Positions 55,866 through 64,000 of a stretch of DNA of 64,000 nucleotides are shown in pieces (within the stretch, counting starts at the first letter, position 1; every line of letters starts with the position of its first letter). The translations under genes and the position numbers were made by a program. This DNA is from Guyanagaster necrorhizus (lineage: Eukaryota > Basidiomycota > Agaricomycetes > Agaricales > Physalacriaceae), in the NCBI RefSeq assembly GCF_019112545.1, contig NW_025064888.1:1119620-1183619 (forward strand). The letters are read 5' to 3'. The notes below the pieces were generated by a model that was not told where the DNA came from, made no database searches, and saw nothing but the letters and a program-made list of their open reading frames with translations.

Positions 55866-57390
55866 CTTGCCATAGCAAAATGTGAAACCCACGCCCTCTC
55901 AGACTATTCACTCGCTCTATGGTTGACCTTTCCAACTCAAGGCCTTTGCGACGACCCAGCACAATCCTTCCTAGGACGCCCCCGTACGCAACTGTTTTCA
56001 CAACACGCGATTCGATCATGTCGATGATACATCCTTCAGATGCATCATAACTCCACACCAACTCCACGTGCTCGAGCTTTGGCAGCACACTGCACTCCAT
56101 AAGATATCGACTAAATGCATCCGTGATGCAATGCGTGTAAGAAGCCGGTTCATGAATGACCAACGATACCAAAGTCGGGGTAGCTCTGAGAATGTTCATC
56201 ATGGACTCGCGCGGGATAGGCACCTGCTTCAGTACGAGGTGCTGAAGCTCACACTGTGAACGTTGAAGTAGAAGTATCAGGGAATTGATTGGGAATGGTC
56301 GTGCATTTTCCGCATCAGGGATCGAAATATTGAGAGATGTCAGGGAGGGAAACCTGAAGCCCTCGAGAAAGGAAGAAACAAGGCGCGGAAGCGATTGTAA
56401 CGTCAGCATCGAGGCGCGAAGGGTCGTCGTGGACCCAAAGCAGGTTTCAAATTCGCATTCTGGAGAGACAATGAGATGGTCGAGCGTCTTTGAGTCTCGT
56501 AAATCCTCGTACAGATCGCAGTCAAAGAAATCTCGCAGAACCACGGTCTTGAGCTGCCCCCAAGGGACAGCGCACTGTCTTGGGCTGATACCAGCAGGGC
56601 TATGAGACACCGACTTGGGCGTGCGCCGAAAGCCTTGAAAGCGCTTCTTGTTACCTCAAAAGGCTTCCTCCACGACATCCACGGAGAGATTCTCCAATAG
56701 AGGGAGCCTACCGGCCACACCCTTAAAATACGTCAGACTCGAAGGTGTGACCCTGATATCCGCGCTACGTCACCTCCGAGAGTGCTCTGCAAGCATCTCC
56801 ACTGTGCACTCGAACTCAAGGTCGCCGTCGCATCCTAACAAGTCCACTTTCACATCGAGCGGTTCGTGTTTTGATAGATGCAGGAACCACCAGACGGTCT
56901 CAAAGGACCGCCAAGGTGTCCACATCTCACTCTGCTTGACATGTAGAACGTCGACACAAATGCTCGTCCAGAGCAATGGCAAAGAGTGTGCGATATCTCG
57001 CCAGTGGTGGCAAACTAAGCTGATACGCAGGACCGTTAACCATCGATGAAGGTCCGTGCACGCTTCTGCGAAGATTTTGATCCAGACTTCAGTAGGAAGG
57101 TCAGGAGTCGAATAACACACTGATGCGCTTGGGATAACAATAGGTGGCGAGAATTCATAAGGTCTACATGACAAGATAACGGATGGTTCTTCGTCAAGAG
57201 ACGGAATTGGCTGCCACACGGATCCGGTATCGTCGAAGGCGAAGCTTGTTGGTATTTGACCTTGAGCGAGTAGAGCATTGAGGGTTTGGAGAGGGCGACC
57301 TTGAGGGAGTACTGTGATCGGTAAATGTTGGGAATACGAGGTGAAGGACTCTTTGCATGACGCGCAGCGCGACGAGAGGCTATGACACAT
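55807..57390 (-). pseudogene. Broken F-box protein gene with an LTR at its 3' end
   Basis: The N-terminus from ATG 57390 (MCHSLSSRCASCKESF) leads to an F-box: STPDLPTEVWIKIFAEACTD, then LTVLRISLVCHHWRDIAHSL and PLLWTSI. F-box proteins present substrates to SCF ligases through Skp1. Downstream are leucine-rich-repeat-like segments (LKTVVLRDFFDCDLYEDLRD; LTSLNISIPDAENARPFPIN; ELQHLVLKQVPIPRESMMNI; KLEHVELVWSYDASEG). Damage: a TGA near 56770 where Trp would fit (HSRR-stop-RSADI); a frame change around 56640-56670; and the solo LTR replacing the last codons after GRGFHILLWQ. I join the two large open parts because both have the layout of one agaric F-box protein. Confidence 0.75.
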
Positions 57391-57729
57391 TCTAAGGTGA
57401 AGGACTCAGTATAGGGTTTACGGAGGAGAGACATTAACATACTTGGACTAGCTATGGTTTGGAGGGGGGAAGCTAAAGTTTGAGAAAAGGTTATGAGATG
57501 TTCAATGTGCATGCGGTCCTGTGGAAGGTCGAAAGACAACCGAGCATTAATAAGGTGCCATCAACGTCACGGGTCACCTGCGCCACTCCCGCAGGCTTCA
57601 AAAGATGAGGATGAACATGTGTGGAACCTTGGAGGGTAAAGTGTGTATTAATATTCCTAATATCGTTCCAAATGAAAAATGTGCGATGGAGAATAATTTT
57701 AGCCCAAGAGAAATCTAAATGGAGCGCAT
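57391..57729. other. Spacer between the F-box pseudogene and the auxilin-like gene
   Basis: About 340 bases. Small frames only, no recognised feature. Confidence 0.35.
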
Positions 57730-60422
57730 CTACTGCTTGAAAGCATTCCAAGCCTCATTGAGGGTGCCAAACACTCCATTGGCAATCATCCTCTGCTCCA
57801 AAGTCGAGTTATTCGGATTGAGCTACAAGGAAATGTTCATCAACGACAGGGTGGCATTACAATTAACGCGGCTCAAACCTTATCAGGATGCAATTTCGCA
57901 ATGGCCTTCGTATACCTGATCTTGACCTGCGCAGGCGTGACTAGTTCTGCAATACTGGTCTTCTGCAGACCAAGCTCAGGCCAAAGCACCGAATCCAAAC
58001 TCGAAATCAATGCACGGATGTTCGTCTCCTTGCCCCCCTTCCACGCCAACAATTTACTGTCAACCACGTCCTTCAACTCATACTTGGCGTTGTCCTCAGC
58101 CTCTGACGCATCATTGGCTTTCTTCAAATTCGAGAGCGCCTGCGAAGGCGGGGTAGGCCCACGTCTAGGAGGAGGTCGGGCAGTGGCAGGTCTGGGTTTA
58201 GCGGCTCTCGGTGGGGGCACTCCAGATGTCTCTTGCCTCTCAGCAGCGACCATCTTTCGACACCGTCCGGCCCCTCGTACACCTTCCCCTCTCATGTTAG
58301 ACGCGGCCCAGTTGGCCCCGGCGACCTTCTCCCAGTCCTTGCGAGCATCGTCCCATTTTTCTCGCCCTTCTAACGCCTCGGCTCGTCGTCTCCATGCTTT
58401 CACTAGGCCATCACCAAGGTCCACGCCGGCGCCCTCTTCAGAGGTCTTCACTCGTACTTGCTCGTCTCGCCAGGTGTTCTCACCTACCAACTCCATGACG
58501 ATGCCGGCGTCTCCAGCAGCGCCGTTGTAGTCGCCTGTTTTTAGGCGAACCAAAGCTCGGTTGTTGTGTAATAGCACCAGGAGCAGGTGACCGGATGGTA
58601 GGCATTCTATAGCTCTCGTGTAAGCAGATTCGGCTTCACCATATTGACCAAGTTTGAATTTCTCAGCTCCGAGGTTTTTATGAGACTGGGAAGTGGAGAT
58701 TGAGGAAGGGGATGCGACTATGAGGGGTTTCAGGGGCGGGGACGGTGTCGGTACACGTGCAGGCTGGGCATTTTGAATCGGAGGAGCAGCCTTGGGTTTA
58801 CCTCGTCGGAAGGGGGACACATATGCGACTGGTGCTTCGTCCGTTGAAAAGAGATCAACAGCATTTAGTTGAGGTCTAGGCTGTGAGACTGATGATTGGC
58901 TCGATACTGGCGATGGACTCTTCGTTTTCCGATTGCTGCTCTCATCCGGAAAACGGCTTGCACTGCCATTCTGCGATGGCCTATCATCATCGACCTTCAT
59001 CCCATCGTCACTTTGCATCCATTTAGGCCGACCATGGGTATTGCTTGTCCGATTACCTGAGCGACTGTCACCCGCGTTATCCGCCCCAATTCGCTCGGCG
59101 TAAGCTTTCTGTACTCGTTCCCGACCTTCTTTCCAAGCGGCATTTGCTTTACTGAGGAAACTCAAACCCAACTCGCTTGCTTGAGCCAAAAGCTTGTCTG
59201 CCTGTTCTTGAATATTGCTTTCTGCGTGAGATGCTGATGGGGAAGATGCAGATCGCTCGCGCTCTCTATGTCGCGTACTGGATTGGTTTGGATTGTTACT
59301 ACTGTCTCTTCCCGAGAGAGGTGGTCGTCGGGGAGGTACCGGAGGTGTTGGCCTTGAACTACTACCGGCGCCGTTGTTGAGAAGAGTTTCTAGAGCCGCT
59401 TCAACATCCAGCCCAGAATCTGTTGAAGCGAGAGCTATCCTGGCCTGTTGTATAGAAAACCCCATTTCTACAAGTTGCCCAAGAATATGGGGAGGAGGAG
59501 AGACGGTTCGTGTGACAGATGCACGAGAGGATTGCGGTGCGGGTACTGAGCTTTGGTTATTCTTAAGAGGCCATTAGCATTAGTAGCATAACGATGATAT
59601 AGGACGTACCGATGGTGAAGGGCGCCGTGGGACGGCGTCAACGGGTCTCCCAAGTTCACCCAGGATGTCGTCATCGTGCACCTTGCCCTGCTCATGAAAA
59701 TCCAACAATCCATCCTCGCGGTCTCCAAAATCAAAATCGTCGCTGGGAGAGTCTGTCATTCGTCTCAACGGTTCTTCATTCGAAAGCTCATCCAGATCCC
59801 ACATATTCTGGGCACGCGTCGCTGGCTTTGGAGATGCTTTTTGCGACTGTCTCGCAGATGACCCAAAATCACCGAGTCCCCAATCATCGTCATCGACAGC
59901 AGTGACGGGCGCAGCAAGTTTTGAGGCGCCGGGAATCGGTGTGCCAAATCCCCAGTCATTATCGCTCAACGGCGACTGCGACGTCGACACCACGGCTGGA
60001 GAAGATCTCTGGCCCAAACTATCCAGTCCATCCCATGCCGAAGACGCTTGCACAGGAGGAGTCCATTGCGACTGTTGCAACTTTTCCATCCTCTCTCGTT
60101 CCGCTTTCGCAGCCCGCTCTGCTATCGTCATCTGTGAGGTAGGTTTGGAAGCCAGCGTTCCCGACAACAGACCGCTAAATGCATCTCCCGATGGAGATGA
60201 GCTCGCAGGAGGCTGTACTGAAGATGAGACGGTCCTGGAAGATGGTGTCATTGAGCGGGATCCAGGTGCTGACGAGCCTGCAGACGAAAGTAGAGAGAAG
60301 ACATCAATTTGGGCTCGTCGTACGCCTTGGCTGGAGGTAGAGGAGTACGATCCTAACTTCTGAGGTGCAGGCTTCGTCGAGGGTACCGTCGAACTCCATA
60401 AATCTGCAAAGGAGTCCGACAT
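57730..60422 (-). CDS. Auxilin-like J-domain protein (Swa2 type)
   Basis: Recruits Hsp70 to uncoat clathrin vesicles. From ATG 60422: a clathrin-binding-type N-terminus, MSDSFADLWSSTVPSTKPAP, with repeated DLW/DDDWGLGDF/DNDWGFG motifs and acidic Asp runs (DDFDFGDREDGLLDF). After one intron comes a UBA-type domain (LGQLVEMGFSIQQARIALAS), then a Ser/Pro linker. TPR repeats follow (NLGAEKFKLGQYGEAESAYT; LLHNNRALVRLKTGDYNGAA; WRRRAEALEGREKWDDARKD). The C-terminal J domain has IRYTKAIAKLHPDK with the HPD motif, and a last short exon NPNNSTLEQRMIANGVFGTL..NEAWNAFKQ, stop 57730. UBA-TPR-J is the Swa2 order. I included the last exon because the family always continues after HPDK. Confidence 0.9.
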
Positions 60423-60618
60423 GGTACGGATTAGCCGATAGCTTGGGGGGAAAAAGAATGAAGAACGATCGAGATAATGGTAGGCAGAAACGAAGATACA
60501 CGATCGCCGTAGGGCATTGGGTCACATATCGGTCACATCACGAATAAATTTATCAGTACTATAATCTAAGATACGACTCGGCAATAATATGAATCACGAA
60601 GAAACCAGGTGGGAAAAA

Positions 60619-62246
60619 CTACAGAGAAACGAGCTTGACTGCGACAGGGAGCGCCTCGACCGACTGTGTATCCAATTTAAGCCTTTTACTCTCGTCCTCA
60701 GTATTTCCTTCTGTCTCAGGCCGCTGACGCTTTGCAGGAATACCCTCCAACGATTTGGCAACGTTTTTGGTGACCACTGAGATGAAGGTTAGCATAGATG
60801 CAACAGAAAAAGTGCACAAGTACCTTCTCGCAGTGGCCGGAAATATGGCTGAGCTAACCAGTGCGGAAGAACACGTAATCCGGTAGATTCGTCAAGCTTG
60901 ACCAGCGCACCTGAATCTTTACCTGATGCTTCTTTCGCGTTCGCCTGTACACACAAATCAGATTGAGGACCACGAAAAACGCGATGCACTGAACCTCCAT
61001 CCGCTCCTTCAGCTCCAGGCAAACGTCGATGTAGGGCTGTAACCCGCCGTTCCGCCAATCTTGATCCTTTTTTACGAGTGTTCTCCCTAGCTTCTCCCTA
61101 AGATCTTTGTCGTGCGACAGACCGGGGCGTAGAATTTTAAACAGGTGTCCTTTAATGGCACTTATCGACGTGTGTGTCTTCAGTGACTGAACAATAGACA
61201 GATACTCCAGGGCTAAATCGACATGAAGAACATGCTGCTCCAGTAGTTTGTCATTCGTGAGCTCCTCTACTTCGATAGGAACGTTCGCAAAAAGAGCCGG
61301 ATTGTAGAGTTGTCCTTCAGCACTCATAACTCCGTCGGCGCCTGTGGCCTTTAAACACTTTGCAATGTCGGAAGGATATAGTATATTCCCGTTAGCAAAT
61401 ACGGGAACGGAGACGGCGTCCTTGACCGCGCGAATTTTGTCCCAGTCCGCAAGACCCTGATGCGGAAATTAGCGACACGAAACGGAAATACATGAATACA
61501 CAGACAGATAGGTGCCCTCGCTGTTCTCGTATTCGCCCATGGCATGTCAAAATCTGAGCACCGGCGCGCTCTAGCATTTTGGCGTACTCAACGGTTTTCT
61601 CCACCGTTGGAAACACTCTGAACTTGGCCGTCACAGGAATGGAAAGATTCGTGTGCAAGACATTGACTGAACGCCGCGTCATCAGCATCATTGAACGACA
61701 GAAACTTGATTAATGAAGACGAACTCAGTTTATAGATCAAGTCCCAATCATCCTGCAAAAACGCACCATACTTCCCCTTCTTCGCAATATCTTGTGGGCA
61801 TCCCAGATTGATGTCGACGGCATCACAGTGAGCCTCTACTGCTTTGGCAGATATTAGGAGCTTCTCCGGATCGTTCGCACAGAATTGGACGATGAGAGGC
61901 CGGTCAGTCGTCGGATCTCCTTCTTCGCCAGATTCCATATCGAAATTCTTATTCCAAGTGCTCCTATGAGTATCATCGGCAAACATCTGTTCAAATATGA
62001 AAAGTGAATAATTTAAGTGATCGATTACCTACCTTCGCGTTAATCATTGGCGTATAGACAAGCTGTGGTGCTACTCTTTTAATAAAAAGGACGATTTAAT
62101 AGTAGCATGAAGTACCTGAGCACCATACCGTCGAGATAATACTCTCCATGCGAGCTCACTTTGGTCCACCATCGGAGCAACGATGTACTTCGGACTGCCC
62201 AAAACGTTCCGATAGAACTCATATCCTCCAATTTTTCCAGTCGTCA
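60619..62246 (-). CDS. DUS1: tRNA-dihydrouridine synthase 1
   Basis: FMN-dependent reductase that makes dihydrouridine at positions 16/17 of tRNAs. From ATG 62246: [40 protein letters not shown] (FMN-binding APMVD), [15 protein letters not shown], then [40 protein letters not shown] (catalytic Cys in NLGCPQ, then [10 protein letters not shown]). Next: [52 protein letters not shown] and [20 protein letters not shown]. The C-terminal helical domain follows, then a charged Lys/Glu tail with an NLS-like PAKRQRPE. About seven short introns. An in-frame ATG at 62316 exists but would add a stretch unlike the family. Confidence 0.92.
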
Positions 62247-62499
62247 TTCTTGGCTGGAACAATAAGAGATACCGCGCATTTATTTTAGCCCGCAGGGCTC
62301 GAAAAAGCCGTACCAATGGAATGGTGATGGCGGTAGGGGGAATATGTATTTGCGCTTGTTTATTTTCTTACGCGTTAGATATCGGGAAATCCCGTAAGCG
62401 AGTTACACTTTCTGAGGATTCACATCCGCAAATCAAATCAAAAACGTCGAAGTGTCGCCACGCATTGTCTTGCTTTGAATGTCCCTTTTTTTTTGATCC
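62247..62499. other. DUS1 upstream region
   Basis: About 250 bases between the DUS1 start and the first unassigned plus-strand frame; presumed divergent promoter. No motif called. Confidence 0.35.
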
Positions 62500-63778
62500 A
62501 TGGTTCCAAATTTTGTACGTGAAGAGCATTTTTCTGTAATCGGGGACTGGTTTAGCTTCGACGGCGGTCAAATTGGAGCTCTGTTTTACGCGTCATCTGG
62601 TTGTCTTGTCCGCGCAAAGACGCCCTCAACGGATAAGTCTTTTCTGAATTGTCCTCTGAAAGGCTGCGCCCATGTTTCGTTGCCAGGTACTCTAGGATCG
62701 TACTCGAAAGAAATGGACTCTGGAAGAAGCCTTTGTGGTGACTATCTATTAAGGGACTACCGCGTCAAATTGTCACGCTGTTCGAGCTTACAGTGTTTCT
62801 ACCACAGGTGGCACAGTATCGATGGATACCGTTCGACCTCGTTCTGAATGTCGAAAGAACTGAAAGATTGGACACCGACACCTTGTGTAATCTCAATGGA
62901 CGCGACGTTTCTCTCTTTGGCTTTGTCTAATGGCATTGTTCGAAGGGCTAACAAAGCCAACAAAGACTATGCACGACTAGATATAAAGATGGAAATGGCA
63001 TCCCCAGGTTCTATAACGCCTTCTGCTAAGCTCTCCTCACTACCTGTCTCTAAAGTTCTCGTGCGTCTCCATCCCAATGTTCACCAATCCCCTCCACCCT
63101 ACTATCCTTAATTCCAACCGGTCTGTATTCTCTGCTCTGGGACCTGCAATCATCGGGACATCTGACTCTTCCTTGCCTCGAAACTGGAAATGCCTGCCGC
63201 AAGTCCCAATCTCTCAGTGCGAGGCTCTCGTATGCCGTCATCCCCAATCCCCTATCATATTCGAGATGCGTGGCGTTAAGCAAAAGGGAATTTCAGTGCA
63301 AGACTTGATTACCAGAGGTCCCGCCGAAATACCGCGGATGCTTGTTGGAGGAAACGCTATATACCTCCGAGGTGGCATGAAACAGATGTATATCCGTTTT
63401 CAGGCATGCCATTCACCCTAGTATCTATGATATAGCCATGGCTGACGGTACAAGTATAGTGGCTCGGATATGAGCACCTCAATTTTTTTACCGAGATCAA
63501 GGTCGATCCCAGTCAGGGTATACCCCTCGCTGTTCTTGCTCAAGAATTGGGTAGAAAAATCAACAGCTTTTATTCTGTATGCCACTATTCATCGTTACCA
63601 AATACCCTCCTCTCTGAGTCACTCCTTTCAGGTGGCCCAGTACTCGTTTTGCTCCAATGAACAATGGCGCATGGGCGCTCGCAACATCCGTCTCGAACAG
63701 TTAATCCTCCTTTCGATGTGGAACACGCACGAGAACTGGTGGCAGGCAGAAATCGCCATAGCCTTTCCCGGTTACTGA
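62500..63778 (+). CDS. Unrecognised open frames, perhaps one split gene
   Basis: Three plus-strand frames in order: 62500-62847 (DWFSFDGGQIGALFYASSGC), 62848-63111 (MSKELKDWTPTPCVISMDAT; GIVRRANKANKDYARLDIKM) and 63077-63421 (SPIIFEMRGVKQKGISVQDL). A possible last exon ends about 63778 (RLEQLILLSMWNTHENWWQA, then EIAIAFPGY). The TGA of the first frame touches the ATG of the second. The combination of an IIFEMRG-type strand, SVQDLIT and a final hydrophobic/WW segment faintly recalls the DUF6699 family common in agarics, but I cannot place splice sites. It may be one decayed gene. Function unknown. Confidence 0.3.
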
Positions 63779-64000
63779 TATCAACTCTCAGCCATTGGAC
63801 CTTTTCGCTTCTCGCATATTTTATTCTTCGGCATCTAGACACCATATACACCGGTGGCATACACTGTATCATTTGCATCTGTCCTCCCGGCATCATCATG
63901 TATCAAAAAAAGTACTTCTCTTAATTTCTAGCATATCTTCTAATAATACACTGGTCATCACTGGAATAGAACTGATTCTTGAAGAGTCGCTTTGGCGCGT

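Noticed and set aside
58000..58530. Long plus-strand frame of 209 codons opposite the auxilin-like gene
   Set aside because: Antisense shadow of the TPR/J-domain exon, made open by GC-rich codon use.

Overview
The window is nuclear DNA of a filamentous basidiomycete, most likely an Agaricomycete. Genes are split by many short introns (mostly about 45-80 bases) with GT..AG ends. Several families are typical of mushroom-forming fungi: a two-membrane-segment P450 N-terminus, DUF4470/MYND-type proteins, long-linker F-box proteins, DUF7704 and chromodomain Ty3 elements. All gene calls come from reading the six frames and joining exons by eye, so small exons and exact splice sites are approximate.

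Layout. 1-403: N-terminus of a P450 running off the left edge. 1488-6005: mitochondrial methionine aminopeptidase (+) and TFIID subunit TAF4 (-), with a decayed tandem copy of their two 3' ends between them. About 6.77-19.19 kb: a retroelement block almost without CpG. It holds a complete but dead chromodomain Ty3/gypsy element (8343-16527) inserted into older, unclassified repeat DNA, and a tRNA-derived SINE (18874-19134) at its right end. 19.8-29.3 kb: cullin-1, a dead DUF4470/MYND-type gene, the Mediator kinase CDK8/Ssn3, and exomer subunit Chs5. 29.3-35.7 kb: VPS41 (-) and a purine permease (+) from a shared 279-base promoter. 35.7-38.8 kb: gene-poor, with a run of 28 G. 38.8-42.6 kb: two neighbouring alpha/beta-hydrolase paralogues, one broken and one apparently intact. 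43.2-47.1 kb: a small mitochondrial-type protein, a DUF7704 membrane protein and an RNF216-like RBR ubiquitin ligase. 48.0-52.3 kb: an aldo/keto reductase and an MFS transporter. 52.7-57.4 kb: a second repeat patch (gag remnant, two solo LTRs) and an F-box pseudogene hit by one of those LTRs. 57.7-62.3 kb: an auxilin/Swa2-like J-protein and tRNA-dihydrouridine synthase Dus1. 62.5-63.8 kb: unrecognised open frames.

The intact genes are mostly unrelated housekeeping genes: protein maturation, basal and Mediator transcription, SCF ubiquitination, Golgi/vacuole traffic (Chs5, VPS41, auxilin) and tRNA modification. I see no biosynthetic cluster or defence island. The most unusual content is the genome-defence record in the repeat block: CpG stripped out, TpG/CpA exchange between the LTRs, and loss of a catalytic aspartate in protease, reverse transcriptase and integrase. 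The element also retains a self-priming signal: a primer-binding site complementary to a site inside its own LTR, with a TATA box at the right distance upstream.
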